Source of the DNA: F23-D06 sp947165685
Lineage (GTDB): Bacteria > Bacteroidota > Bacteroidia > Bacteroidales > WCHB1-69
Length of the DNA: 64,000 nt
NCBI GenBank assembly: GCA_947165685.1
Contig: CAMVBK010000012.1
Span: 6,667 to 70,666, forward strand
Direction: 5' to 3'
The notes beneath the pieces are model-generated. The model saw nothing but the letters and a program-made list of their open reading frames with translations. It had not been told where the DNA came from and made no database searches. Made by a program: the position numbers and the translations under genes. The stretch's first letter is position 1. Every line of letters begins with the position of its first letter. This document shows, one piece after another, positions 10,636 to 19,061 of this stretch.

Positions 10636-12285
10636 TTACCTGAACCGCCGCACCACCGCCGCGACGATGCTATAGAGCAACGCCATGAATGTCAGCACGA
10701 TGGCGATCCGGGCAATGTAGTCGCCGTGTTTCACGTAAAAAGTCTCATCGGATTTGGCATACACGGTGGCTTTGATGGCCGTGCGCTCGTCGTAGTTCGT
10801 TTTCTCCAACACCCGCCCCAGTGGGTCGATGATGCCGGAGAAGCCGCCGTTGGCCGCACGAAGGATGTAGCGGCGCGTCTCAATGGCCCGCAGCCGCGAC
10901 ATCTCGAAGTGCTGCCGGTGCCCCGGACTGTCGTCCCACCACGAGTCGTTGGTGATGACCGCCAGCACGTTGGCGCCGTTCTTCACGAAACGGCTCATCA
11001 CCTCGCCATACACCGATTCGTAGCAGATGCCTGTGCCGACACCCACGGGTGTGCCGTTCACGTCAATCGTGAAGACCCGCTGCATCGTGTCGGTACCTAA
11101 GGAACTGTTGGAGCCGCCCAACTGGATCAGAGCTTCCTCTAAGAATCCGAAAACCTTCGGGAAGGGCATCTTCTCCACCCCCGGCACCAAACGGCTCTTG
11201 TGGTAGTGCCCCACCAAGCCGTTCCTGTTGTAAAAACCCGCCGTGTTGTAGAATTCCATGAACATGCCGGGCTGCACCTCCTGTGACACGGGCGAAATCC
11301 TGTGGTCGGAGATGCCTACGGTGGATAGTCCTAACACGAAGTTGAGACTTGGGAAGCGTTTGATGGTGCTGTCTATCAAGGCGAAACCTTCGAAGCGGGT
11401 GTCCCCTTCCATGAAAGTCTTGTTCCGCAGGACGTTCATGTCGATGGTGTGCGCGATGGCGGATTCGGGGGTGATGACGAGGTTTGTTTTCTCGTTGAGG
11501 TACGGCTTCGCCACATCCAAAACCCGCTGGATTTCCTGCGTGTTCGTGAGGCTGTACTCCTCCTTCCACGGATCGGTGTTCTGCTGTACGACGACCGCCT
11601 CGATGGGACGCGGTTTGGTGGTCATTCTAAGTTCACCATCCCAGTAATAAAAGAGAGAGGCCAAAAGGGGCAGAATGAAACTGGCAGCGAAAATGCCAAT
11701 AATGATTTTCTTTGGCCGATCTTTCTTCTCGTTTCGAAATACAAGTTCTTGGTAAATCAAGAAGTTGACGATGAGGATCCAAGCCGTGCCGCCTAACGCG
11801 CCTGTAATGCAGTACCATTGTACCAGCCAAGGCGTGGAGGCGAAGGCGTTGCCTAGATTGAGCCAGGGCCACGTCAGGTCCCAGTTGAGGTGCAAGTACT
11901 CGAAAGAAATCCAAAAGGAAATTAATAATAGAAGTTGTAAGAATCTGTTTTTCACTTGTTTGCGGCAGGCATGCCAGGCAGAGAAGGTGAGCGTCTGCAG
12001 CAGCGCGTTCAGGATGACGGCCGCCGCCGCGCCAGGCACCGTGCAGTAGGCAATCCAGTAGGTGGTGATCAGGTTGAAAACGAAGAACGCGGGGTAGAAC
12101 AGCAGGATGCCGCGCCCGAAGGCGTTGCGCTTGCCCTCCTGCAAGGAGATTTCGCTCAGCGAGAACAGGGGAATGAGGGCGAAAAACACAAGGAAGACGA
12201 ATCCGTGCGCATACCACGGAAGCGCCAGAAGCACTCCACCCAACACACTGAGGGCTAATTTAATGTACCATTTGTTCTTGTTCAT
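10636..12285 (-). CDS. lnt: Apolipoprotein N-acyltransferase
   Basis: Inner-membrane enzyme that transfers an acyl chain from phospholipid to the N-terminal cysteine of apolipoproteins, the last step of lipoprotein maturation. About 549 residues from the MNKNKWY start (an in-frame ATG 4 codons upstream at 12297 is possible). The N-terminal 220 residues form several membrane segments. The C-terminal half is a nitrilase-like (carbon-nitrogen hydrolase) domain with the expected triad: Glu in TPESAI, Lys in YHKSRLVPG and Cys in GICYESVYG. A final hydrophobic segment precedes the basic C-terminus. The gene lies downstream of dsbD on the same strand, 81 bases away, so the two may be transcribed together. 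It fits the many lipoproteins in the window (GldH, DUF4878, M3 peptidase). Confidence 0.95.
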   Translation of the reverse strand: MNKNKWYIKLALSVLGGVLLALPWYAHGFVFLVFFALIPLFSLSEISLQEGKRNAFGRGILLFYPAFFVFNLITTYWIAYCTVPGAAAAVILNALLQTLTFSAWHACRKQVKNRFLQLLLLISFWISFEYLHLNWDLTWPWLNLGNAFASTPWLVQWYCITGALGGTAWILIVNFLIYQELVFRNEKKDRPKKIIIGIFAASFILPLLASLFYYWDGELRMTTKPRPIEAVVVQQNTDPWKEEYSLTNTQEIQRVLDVAKPYLNEKTNLVITPESAIAHTIDMNVLRNKTFMEGDTRFEGFALIDSTIKRFPSLNFVLGLSTVGISDHRISPVSQEVQPGMFMEFYNTAGFYNRNGLVGHYHKSRLVPGVEKMPFPKVFGFLEEALIQLGGSNSSLGTDTMQRVFTIDVNGTPVGVGTGICYESVYGEVMSRFVKNGANVLAVITNDSWWDDSPGHRQHFEMSRLRAIETRRYILRAANGGFSGIIDPLGRVLEKTNYDERTAIKATVYAKSDETFYVKHGDYIARIAIVLTFMALLYSIVAAVVRRFR

Positions 12286-12310
12286 AATCCATTTCATTAA
12301 CGCAGCACCA

Positions 12311-12340
12311 TTCCGCCGCCGACGTTAGGAGGCGGCGGAA
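12311..12340. other. GC-rich perfect hairpin between dsbD and lnt
   Basis: TTCCGCCGCC (12311-12320) and GGCGGCGGAA (12331-12340) form a 10-bp perfect stem around a 10-base loop. It lies in the gap between the dsbD stop and the lnt start. There is no T-tract on either strand, so it is not a classical intrinsic terminator; it may stabilise or attenuate the dsbD-lnt transcript. Confidence 0.55.
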
Positions 12341-12366
12341 CCTCCTACTTGCAAGAGAACGTGTTA

Positions 12367-14424
12367 TTATTTTGTCTTAAACGCATCGATGCCCTTCCGC
12401 AGGAACGCGATGTATTGGTCCTTGTCGCGCTCGTAGTAGGTCGGGCCGGAGAGGACGTTGCCGTCGGGATCGACCACGAAGTAGCAGGGCTGCGAGTTTT
12501 CGTGGTACTTGGTCTGTTCGATGTAGCGGTTCTTGGCGCCGAGCATGGTGATGGGGTCGCCGTTGGCGTCGGTGAGCTTGCCCTTCTCCTCGTCGGGCAG
12601 CGGGATCACCTTGTCGTCGGCGTACATGGTGCAGACGATGACCTCCTCGGCGAAGATGCGGCGCACCTCGGGGTCAATCCACACGGCATTCTCCACGTTG
12701 CGGCAGTTGGTGCAGCCGTGGCCGGTGAAGTCGAGGAAGACGGGCTTGCCCTCTTTCTTGGCCACGCGCAGCGCCTGGTCGTAGTCGAAGTAGCCCTTGA
12801 TGCCAAAGGGAATCTCCAGTTTGTCGGCGTACATCGGCTCCTCGGTCATCTGGTAAGTGCTGGCGGTCGCGCCGCCGGAGCCGCTCTCGGTGCGCACGAT
12901 GTGGGAGATGTCGAAGTCCTGGGTGGTCATCGGTGGGAGCCAGCCGGAAATGGCCTTCAGCGGGGCGCCGAAGAGACCGGGAACCATATAGACCACGAAT
13001 GAAAAGACCGCCACGGAGAGCAGGAAGCGGAACCAGCTCTTCTGCACGGGATAGTCGTCGTCATGCGGAAACTTGATTTTTCCGAGCAGGTAAAATCCTA
13101 ACATTGAGAACAATACAATCCACAGGGAGAGATAGACCTCGCGGTCGAGGATGCGCCAGTGGTAGGTCTGGTCGGGCACGTTGATGAACTTCAGCGCGAA
13201 GGCGAGTTCCACGAAAGCGAGTACCACCTTGAGGGTGTTCATCCAGCCGCCGGATTTGGGCAGTTTCTTCAGCATGTTCGGGAAGAGGGCGAAGAGCGTG
13301 AAGGGCACGGCAATGCCGAGGGAGAAGCCCAACATACCGATGACGGGCTTCAGGAAGGAGCCGCCGGCGGCGTTGAGAGCCACTGCGCCCGCGATGGGCA
13401 GCGTGCAGGAGAAGGAGACCAAAACGAGGGTCAGGGCCATGAAGAAGATGCCGGCCACACTGCCCGCGTTCTGGCGCTTGGCGGAGCCGTTTACCCACGA
13501 ACTCGGCAAGGTGATTTCGAAATAGCCTAACAGCGACAGGGCGAAGATGAAGAAGATGACGGCGAACAAAATATTCGGGATCCAGTGGGTACTCAGCACG
13601 TTGCCGAGGTCCGCGCCGAAAATCAGCGACAGCACCAGACCGAAGATCACGAAGATCAGGATGATGAAGAGGCCGTAGAGCATGGCATTGCGCTTGCCGG
13701 TGTTGCCGTCTTTCGAGAAGTAGGAGACCGTCATCGGAATCATCGGGAACACGCACGGCATCAGCAGGCCGACGAGACCGCCCAAGACCGCCCCGAGGAA
13801 GTACATCAGCAGGGACTCCTCTTCTTCGGCGTTGTCGGCGGGTTTGTCCGTGGCGGGGGCGACTTCCGCCGTCTGCGGTGTGCCGGTGGGCTCAACGGCG
13901 GCGTTGTCGGCCGGTTCCGCTTCCTCGGGCTCTTCCGCCACGGCAGCAGTCACCGCCGGATGGAAGCCCTTGAGGTCGAAGGAGAACTTCTCTTCGATGG
14001 GGGTGCAACGGCCCTCGATACAAGCCTGTCCCTCCAATTTGCCCTGCACGGTGAATGGCTGGTCGTCCTTCACCTTCACGCGCTGCTTGAAGGTCACCTG
14101 TTTGGAGTAGAAGTTGGAGTGCGCATCCAATAGGTCGTCGTAGTCGCTCTGCGGAGTCGGTTCGGTCACTTTGCCCATGCGCTCGTACTTCGGCGACTTG
14201 TTGAAGTTGAAAACCAGCGGCTGCTCGATTTGCCCCTGGCCGGGCTTCTGTGCGTAGAGATGCCAGTTCGGCTCAATGGTGGCGGTGAACTGCAGCTCGG
14301 CCACGGAATCGTTGACTTTCACCGTCTTGTAGGCCCATTTCACGGGCGTGACGGTCTGCGCGAAAGCGGAAAATGTCAGACATGCCAGCAGGCAGATTGT
14401 CAGAAGGATGCGTGTTTTCTTCAT
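12367..14424 (-). CDS. dsbD: Thiol:disulfide interchange protein DsbD
   Basis: Moves reducing equivalents from cytoplasmic thioredoxin across the inner membrane to periplasmic thiol proteins. About 685 residues from MKKTRILL (14424); the longer reading from 14472 adds a non-signal-like prefix. Order: signal peptide, N-terminal DsbD-alpha-like domain containing CIEGRC (about residues 25-170), an acidic Ala/Pro/Glu linker, a transmembrane core with conserved cysteines in LMPCVFPMIP and SFSCTLP (about 210-480), and a C-terminal thioredoxin-like domain with the CTNC active site (about 570). All three redox modules are present. The Bacteroidota-style -7 box at 14462-14469 lies just upstream. Probably in one unit with lnt. 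Confidence 0.95.
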   Translation of the reverse strand: MKKTRILLTICLLACLTFSAFAQTVTPVKWAYKTVKVNDSVAELQFTATIEPNWHLYAQKPGQGQIEQPLVFNFNKSPKYERMGKVTEPTPQSDYDDLLDAHSNFYSKQVTFKQRVKVKDDQPFTVQGKLEGQACIEGRCTPIEEKFSFDLKGFHPAVTAAVAEEPEEAEPADNAAVEPTGTPQTAEVAPATDKPADNAEEEESLLMYFLGAVLGGLVGLLMPCVFPMIPMTVSYFSKDGNTGKRNAMLYGLFIILIFVIFGLVLSLIFGADLGNVLSTHWIPNILFAVIFFIFALSLLGYFEITLPSSWVNGSAKRQNAGSVAGIFFMALTLVLVSFSCTLPIAGAVALNAAGGSFLKPVIGMLGFSLGIAVPFTLFALFPNMLKKLPKSGGWMNTLKVVLAFVELAFALKFINVPDQTYHWRILDREVYLSLWIVLFSMLGFYLLGKIKFPHDDDYPVQKSWFRFLLSVAVFSFVVYMVPGLFGAPLKAISGWLPPMTTQDFDISHIVRTESGSGGATASTYQMTEEPMYADKLEIPFGIKGYFDYDQALRVAKKEGKPVFLDFTGHGCTNCRNVENAVWIDPEVRRIFAEEVIVCTMYADDKVIPLPDEEKGKLTDANGDPITMLGAKNRYIEQTKYHENSQPCYFVVDPDGNVLSGPTYYERDKDQYIAFLRKGIDAFKTK

Positions 14425-14461
14425 ATTTCTTGCTTTTATATTCAAAAACGGTTTAAGGCGG

Positions 14462-14469
14462 CAAATGTA
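14462..14469 (-). promoter_or_regulatory. Promoter -7 element for dsbD
   Basis: Minus-strand TACATTTG matches TAnnTTTG, about 38 bases upstream of the dsbD start. No clear -33 TTG at standard spacing. Confidence 0.45.
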
Positions 14470-14583
14470 CATAAATTATGAATATATACAGACAGGAGAA
14501 ATTTTCATCGAAAAGAAGGCCCCCCGTCTCCGAGATTACAGCCCACCATATTCACATTTATTAACATCCGTCCGAAAAAAGTG

Positions 14584-14591
14584 TATTTTTG
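14584..14591 (+). promoter_or_regulatory. Promoter -7 element for the GH3-family gene
   Basis: TATTTTTG followed by CCGC, the common Bacteroidota promoter form. It would place the transcript start near 14598, just before the CCTAAACCT repeat array, so the repeats would lie in the 5' untranslated leader of the gene at 14702. Confidence 0.55.
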
Positions 14592-14610
14592 CCGCTGATT
14601 TCGACTCACC

Positions 14611-14697
14611 CCTAAACCTCCTAAACCTCCTAAACCTCCTAAACCTCCTAAACTTAACCCATTAGCCCATTAACCGAATAACCGAATAACCCAAGAA
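14611..14697 (+). repeat. Leader tandem repeat: CCTAAACCT x5, then TAACC-type units
   Basis: Five 9-base units of CCTAAACCT (last one CCTAAACTT) occupy 14611-14655 and run into degenerate TAACCCA/TAACCGAA units up to about 14692. The array ends about 10 bases before the start codon at 14702. On the coding strand it is almost free of G. The same 9-mer precedes the HAD gene, and TAACCC units precede the helicase and nuclease genes. Confidence 0.9.
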
Positions 14698-14701
14698 TAA
14701 T

Positions 14702-16396
14702 ATGGAACTGAAACGCATGTTAGTGGCCAACGCCCTCCTCGGCATGGCCGGCGGCATCCAGTACCGCCATCTGAAAAAAGCGGACCAAAACCCGCGCAAA
14801 GCCAGCGAACAGACCCTTCGCGGCATCCTTGCGTACGCCAAGAACACCGTCTATGGCAAGGAACACGACTTCGCCTACATTCTTGAGGCAGCCGATGACA
14901 CCGAACTCTATAAACGTTACCAAGAAAAGGTGCAAGTAAATGATTATGAGAATCTTCGGCCGTATGTGGAACGGCATAAACACGGCGAGGCCGACATCCT
15001 ATTCCCCGGCAAGCCTGTCCTTTACGCCACCACCTCTGGCACTACCGCCGAGCCCAAGTGGATTCCCATCACCCAGGAATACCTTGACAACATCTATGGT
15101 AAGATGACCAAAGTGTGGCTCTACAACTTCATCAAGAACCGCCCGAAAGTCTTCAGCGGCAAAATACTCTCCATCGTCGGCAAGGTTGTCGAAGGCTACG
15201 CTCCTGACGGCACCGTCTTTGGCTCCGTGTCGGGCGTTACCCAGCGTGACTGCCCCAACTTCGTGAAGGTGCTCTACTCTAACCCGCAGTGCGTCTATAG
15301 CATCGCCGACTACAACGCCCGCTACTACGTGCTTATGCGCATGGGCATCGAACAGGACGTCACCCTTATCGTCACGGCCAACCCCTCCACCATTGTGGAG
15401 CTCCAGAACAATGTCAACAAGTTCTACGACGACTATGTCACGGACATCGAGAACGGCACCTTGAACAAGAGTCTCGACATCGCGCCGGAAATCCGGGCCG
15501 AGCTGGAGGCCTGCCTCAAGCCCAATCCAAAACGCGCTGCCGAACTCCGCGCCCTCAAGGCCAAGTACGGCACTGTCCTGCCCAAGCACTACTGGCCCAA
15601 CTTCCAGCTGCTTAACACCTGGAAATGCGGCAACACCAAGGTCTATCTCGACAAATTCAAGGATTCGTTTCCCCCGCAGACGCTCCATCAGGAGTTCGGC
15701 TACTTCAGCTCCGAATGCCGCTTCGGGTTGGTGCTCGACGACACGGTGAACACCGTCCTCTTTCCCCACTTCCACTACTATGAGTTCATCAGCGAGGAAG
15801 ATCTCGAAAACCCGAACCCGACCTTCCTGCAGCTGCACGAGCTCCAGCAAGGCAAGCGTTACTGCCCCTACGTGACCACTTTCGCCGGCCTTTACCGCTA
15901 CAATATGAACGACCTTCTCGAAGTGGGGCCGAACTTCCAGAACACCCCGACGGTGCACCTCATTCAGAAAGTCAACGGAATCGTCACCATTACCGGCGAG
16001 AAGCTCCATGAGCGGCAGTTCATTGAGGCTGTGCGCGAGGCCGAGGAGGTCACCGGGCTCAAGACCCGTTTCTTCATCGGGTTCGCCGACCTGAGTATTC
16101 TCGGCTACAAGTTCTACTACGAATTTGCGGACCAAAGCGTCACGCAGGCGCAGGCCGAAGCGTTCACCGAAAAAGTTGACGAGATTCTGAAACGCATCAA
16201 TGTGGAGTACAAGACCAAGCGCGACTCCCTCCGCCTGAAGGTCCCCGAGACCTATCGCCTGATCCCGGAGTCGTTCGAGACCTTCAAGGCCCGCTGCATC
16301 GCCGAGGGCGCCCGCGACGGCCAGTTCAAGCTCCAGCTGCTCATGCAGGACGAAAAACGTCACGAGAAATTCAAGAAATTGGTAATTGAAAATTGA
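14702..16396 (+). CDS. GH3 auxin-responsive promoter family protein (acyl-adenylating enzyme)
   Basis: 564 residues, close to the usual length of bacterial GH3-superfamily proteins. These belong to the ANL adenylate-forming class and in plants conjugate amino acids to carboxylic acids; the bacterial substrate is not known. Visible marks are the nucleotide-binding loop YATTSGTTAEPKWIPIT (near residue 110) and a C-terminal part with TFAGLYRYNMNDLLEVG and ITGEKLHE, corresponding to the motif region that positions the adenylate. Cytoplasmic, with no signal peptide. The start ATG follows the CCTAAACCT/TAACCC repeat leader by about 10 bases. It is followed 114 bases later by the HAD gene, which has the same leader repeat. 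Confidence 0.88.
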   Translation: MELKRMLVANALLGMAGGIQYRHLKKADQNPRKASEQTLRGILAYAKNTVYGKEHDFAYILEAADDTELYKRYQEKVQVNDYENLRPYVERHKHGEADILFPGKPVLYATTSGTTAEPKWIPITQEYLDNIYGKMTKVWLYNFIKNRPKVFSGKILSIVGKVVEGYAPDGTVFGSVSGVTQRDCPNFVKVLYSNPQCVYSIADYNARYYVLMRMGIEQDVTLIVTANPSTIVELQNNVNKFYDDYVTDIENGTLNKSLDIAPEIRAELEACLKPNPKRAAELRALKAKYGTVLPKHYWPNFQLLNTWKCGNTKVYLDKFKDSFPPQTLHQEFGYFSSECRFGLVLDDTVNTVLFPHFHYYEFISEEDLENPNPTFLQLHELQQGKRYCPYVTTFAGLYRYNMNDLLEVGPNFQNTPTVHLIQKVNGIVTITGEKLHERQFIEAVREAEEVTGLKTRFFIGFADLSILGYKFYYEFADQSVTQAQAEAFTEKVDEILKRINVEYKTKRDSLRLKVPETYRLIPESFETFKARCIAEGARDGQFKLQLLMQDEKRHEKFKKLVIEN

Positions 16397-16460
16397 TAAT
16401 TGAAAATTGTGGGGTTGCTCGTTTGGGAGTGGAATTGGCTATAAACGTTGGCTGTGCCTT

Positions 16461-16510
16461 CCTAAACCTCCTAAACCTCCTAAACCTCCTAAACTCCCTA
16501 AACTCCCTAA
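16461..16510 (+). repeat. Leader tandem repeat CCTAAACCT/CCTAAACTC abutting a start codon
   Basis: Three units of CCTAAACCT, two of CCTAAACTC and a partial CCTAA run directly into the ATG of the HAD gene at 16511. It shares its unit and orientation with the array at 14611. Confidence 0.9.
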
Positions 16511-17119
16511 ATGAAAAGAATCATCATATTCGATCTCGACGGAACCCTGTACGACAAGACGGGGCTGGCGCGGCGGTTGGTTTGGAAACAGCTGTTGCGC
16601 GGTTGTCTGCACCTGCTCGTGCGCGAGCGCAAAGTGCGCAGACAGCTTCGCGGCCTGCATTTCGTCAGCGAGGAGGCTTTCTATGACGCGTTCTTCGCCG
16701 GCTTTCCCTGTCCGGAGAAAGCGCGGAGGTGGTATTTCGAGCAGTATATGCCTGACATGGTGGCCGTTCTGCGCAAACACTACCGAATGGCGCAGTGGTT
16801 GGAGTGGAAGATTCCGGAGCTGCGGGATAAGGGACAGAAGATTGTGGTTTTCTCCGACTACGGGTTCGTCCGGGAGAAGTTGGCGGCCATCGGCTTCGAC
16901 CCTCAATGGGCGGACCTTGTGGTGGATGCGCCGTCGTTGGGCGGACTGAAGCCCTGCCGCGAGTCTTTCGAGAAAATCTGTCAGATGATGAATGCGCAAC
17001 CGTCTGAGTGCTTGATGGTTGGTGATAGAGATGACACCGACGGCGAAGGAGCCCGAGCTGTGGGCATGGCGTTCGAGCGGGTGACAAAAGCCTGGGAACC
17101 GAATACGGATAGAGGGTAA
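16511..17119 (+). CDS. HAD-superfamily hydrolase (phosphatase-like)
   Basis: 202 residues. It opens with the HAD motif I, FDLDGTLYD, giving the nucleophile and acid/base aspartates. A helical cap follows (about 20-100), then motif II (VVFSDYG), a lysine in LGGLKPC (motif III) and the motif IV region VGDRDDTDGEGA. The layout fits a small soluble phosphatase of the haloacid dehalogenase family; the substrate cannot be assigned. The ATG at 16511 directly abuts the leader repeat, which decides the start. Downstream, a shared hairpin at 17149-17177 separates it from tmRNA on the other strand. Confidence 0.85.
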   Translation: MKRIIIFDLDGTLYDKTGLARRLVWKQLLRGCLHLLVRERKVRRQLRGLHFVSEEAFYDAFFAGFPCPEKARRWYFEQYMPDMVAVLRKHYRMAQWLEWKIPELRDKGQKIVVFSDYGFVREKLAAIGFDPQWADLVVDAPSLGGLKPCRESFEKICQMMNAQPSECLMVGDRDDTDGEGARAVGMAFERVTKAWEPNTDRG

Positions 17120-17148
17120 TCCACCTGCTTCTGTATAGATATTGAAAA

Positions 17149-17177
17149 GGCTGTCCGAGACGTGGACAGCCTTTTTT
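17149..17177. terminator. Bidirectional intrinsic terminator (HAD gene / tmRNA)
   Basis: Perfect 8-bp stem GGCTGTCC (17149-17156) and GGACAGCC (17164-17171) with a 7-base loop. T-tracts flank both sides: six T on the plus strand after the stem, and AAAA before it giving TTTT on the minus strand. It can terminate both the plus-strand HAD gene and the minus-strand tmRNA. Confidence 0.88.
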
Positions 17178-17179
17178 GT

Positions 17180-17568
17180 GGAGCCGGAGGGAGTCGAACC
17201 CTCGTCCAAACATGCCGCAAGAATGCTTTCTACAAGCTTAGCCTCCGTTTGGTTGTCGGCGCCGGCATGGTACGGGGCACACCTGGCGGGCGCTTATCTT
17301 CTAAAGTTTCGCCTCAGCCTCGAAGCGCGGCCTTGGCTATCTGCCCTTTTATGATACTCCGTACCGGACGTTGGGCGGAAGAACTTCCGGGGGAGCACCC
17401 GCGGCTACGGACCTTGTCCGCGCGGCAGGATTCACAGCGGTTACGCTGCGAATGCGTATGAAGTTTCGCCATTTATTTGGCATCGAGGGTTAATTTTTGA
17501 CGGAATCAGCCCACAAATTCCGGCCTGCTTACATTCCCCCGAACCTGCTGTCAAAACCAGACGGCCCC
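17180..17568 (-). ncRNA. ssrA: tmRNA (ssrA)
   Basis: About 389 nt. The 5' end GGGGCCG (17568-17562) pairs with CGGCTCC (17186-17180) to form the tRNA-like acceptor stem, with one G-U pair. The T-arm sequence GGGTTCGACTCCC lies next to it. The CCA tail is not encoded. The message part 17470-17441 reads GGC GAA ACT TCA TAC GCA TTC GCA GCG TAA, giving the tag GETSYAFAA and then a stop. tmRNA rescues stalled ribosomes and marks the product for proteolysis; the tag ends in the expected AA. The terminator at 17149-17177 follows the 3' end. Confidence 0.96.
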
Positions 17569-17584
17569 GAGGATTAAGGCGGGG

Positions 17585-18004
17585 TTACTTCACCTCGCCT
17601 TTCAGTTGCAATATCACTCTGTCGGTGTTTGCGTTCGACAGCACGGTGATTCTTTTGCTGATCAAGCCGATGTTCTTGGCCGTGTAGGTGGCCTTGATGG
17701 TGCCGGTTTTGCCCGGCATCACGGGTGCCTTCGACCATTCCACCTCCGTGCAGTCGCATGAGGAGATCACATCGTCGAGGATTAGCGGTTTCTTGCCGAC
17801 GTTCTTGTACGTGATGGTCACCACCTTCACGTCGCCGACTTTAAGGGTGCCGAAATCGACCACTTTCTTGTCGAACTCGATTTCCGCGCCCGTGCCGGTA
17901 TAGGCCGTCTTGGCTGCTGGGGCCTTGGCCTTGCTCGTCTGCGCCTGAACCCCGAAACAGAGGCCTAAGCTGAGCAAACACACGAGAACCAGTATCTTTT
18001 TCAT
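17585..18004 (-). CDS. DUF1573 secreted protein (copy A)
   Basis: 139 residues from MKKILVLVCLL at 18004, with a signal peptide ending near VQAQ. The mature part is a single DUF1573 immunoglobulin-like domain: FDFGTL-type opening (VVDFGTLKVGDVKV), the conserved CDCTEV cysteine pair, and a closing ILQLKGEVK strand. DUF1573 proteins are common exported proteins of Bacteroidota with no settled function. It lies 19 bases downstream of a second DUF1573 gene on the same strand. Its stop is 16 bases from the 5' end of tmRNA, so the tmRNA promoter must lie within or beside this gene. Confidence 0.9.
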   Translation of the reverse strand: MKKILVLVCLLSLGLCFGVQAQTSKAKAPAAKTAYTGTGAEIEFDKKVVDFGTLKVGDVKVVTITYKNVGKKPLILDDVISSCDCTEVEWSKAPVMPGKTGTIKATYTAKNIGLISKRITVLSNANTDRVILQLKGEVK

Positions 18005-18023
18005 TTCCTTGTGATTTAAAGGG

Positions 18024-18485
18024 TTAGTTGTTCGCTTTCGGTGCACCGCTGTTGTTTTCCGGGGCGGCTTCCGTTGGCTTGGGATTCACGTTGCCCGTGA
18101 TTTTCAGCACCACGCGGTCGTTCACGGCATTGGATTCCACCGTGATGGTCTTGTTGATCTGGCCGATGCGCTGGGTGTTGTATTTCACCTTGATGGAGGC
18201 CTTCTTGCCGGGGGCGATGGGGTCCTTCGGCCAGGAGGGTACCGTGCATCCGCAGCTGGAGCGGCAGTTGGTGAGGATCAGTTCGGCCTTGCCTGTGTTC
18301 TTGAACACGAATTCGCACTCGCCGTTGTCGCCTTGGTTGATCTGGCCGTAGTCATGGACCAGCGACTCGAAGGTGATTTCGGGAGTTTTCACTTTTTTGT
18401 TCTTTTTGGGTTGTTCAGCGGTGCTTTGGGCCATGCCGGCTACCACAAGCGCCATAATCATCAGCAAACTGAATACTTTTTTCAT
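18024..18485 (-). CDS. DUF1573 secreted protein (copy B)
   Basis: 153 residues from MKKVFSLLMIMAL at 18485; the longer frame to 18569 is not signal-like. The signal peptide ends near GMAQS. One DUF1573 domain with SLVHDYGQINQGD, the SSCGCTVP cysteines and ITGNVNP. A charged linker (KKNKKVKT) precedes the domain and an Ala/Pro/Asn-rich tail follows. Paralogous to the gene just downstream; the pair looks like a tandem duplication that has diverged strongly. Confidence 0.9.
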   Translation of the reverse strand: MKKVFSLLMIMALVVAGMAQSTAEQPKKNKKVKTPEITFESLVHDYGQINQGDNGECEFVFKNTGKAELILTNCRSSCGCTVPSWPKDPIAPGKKASIKVKYNTQRIGQINKTITVESNAVNDRVVLKITGNVNPKPTEAAPENNSGAPKANN

Positions 18486-18590
18486 AATTTTGATGTTAAA
18501 ATGTCCTTTTTCTGTTAGTTCTTTATAAAAATTTTTTCCTGCGGCCCGCAAGGCCATCCCACAGCCCAAGTCTCATTCCTCATTGACCGC

Positions 18591-19061
18591 CTACACCGCT
18601 GTAGGTTTAACCGGCCTGCCACAATTTTTCAGCAGGAACGATTCCACGGCCAGTTGGTAACTCTCCAGCCCGAAGCCGCTGATGAAGCCCGCGCAGGCGG
18701 CGGAGAGCACGCTCTTGCGCCGATACTGCTCCCTGCCGAACAGGTTGCTTATATGCACTTCCACAACAGGGCATTGTGCGGCTCTCACGGCATCCGCCAG
18801 CACCACCGAGGTGTGCGTGTAGGCTCCTGCGTTGAGAATGATTCCATGCAAGTTCCGTGCCGAAGTGATTGCCTCTGCCAGCTCTCCGACGCAGTCGGAC
18901 TGGAAGTGTTCCAGTTCCACTTGCGGGTATCGTTCGCGCAGGTGTGCGAGGTATTCGTCAAACGAGGTGCAGCCGTAGATGTTCACCTCGCGCGTGCCCA
19001 AGCAGCCGAGGTTCACGCCATTGACAATCATCACCCTTATATGTCCGTCCTGTTTACTCAT
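18591..19061 (-). CDS. aroQ: Type II 3-dehydroquinate dehydratase
   Basis: Third step of the shikimate pathway: 3-dehydroquinate to 3-dehydroshikimate. 156 residues, the normal length for the dodecameric type II enzyme. Motifs: the flexible loop NGVNLGCLGTRE..IYG holding the catalytic Arg and Tyr (the family more often reads NGPNLNLLG), ILNAGAYTHTSV, and the EVHISN segment with the catalytic His. It overlaps the FtsB-like gene by 8 bases, so it is translationally coupled and in the rny-ftsB-like-aroQ operon. Confidence 0.94.
   Translation of the reverse strand: MSKQDGHIRVMIVNGVNLGCLGTREVNIYGCTSFDEYLAHLRERYPQVELEHFQSDCVGELAEAITSARNLHGIILNAGAYTHTSVVLADAVRAAQCPVVEVHISNLFGREQYRRKSVLSAACAGFISGFGLESYQLAVESFLLKNCGRPVKPTAV

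Noticed and set aside
14999..16363. 454-codon minus-strand open frame opposite the GH3 gene
   Set aside because: Antisense shadow of a recognised gene with no motif of its own.
17180..17260. Ordinary tRNA
   Set aside because: The T-arm and acceptor pair with a 5' part nearly 390 bases away and a tag frame lies between; it is tmRNA.
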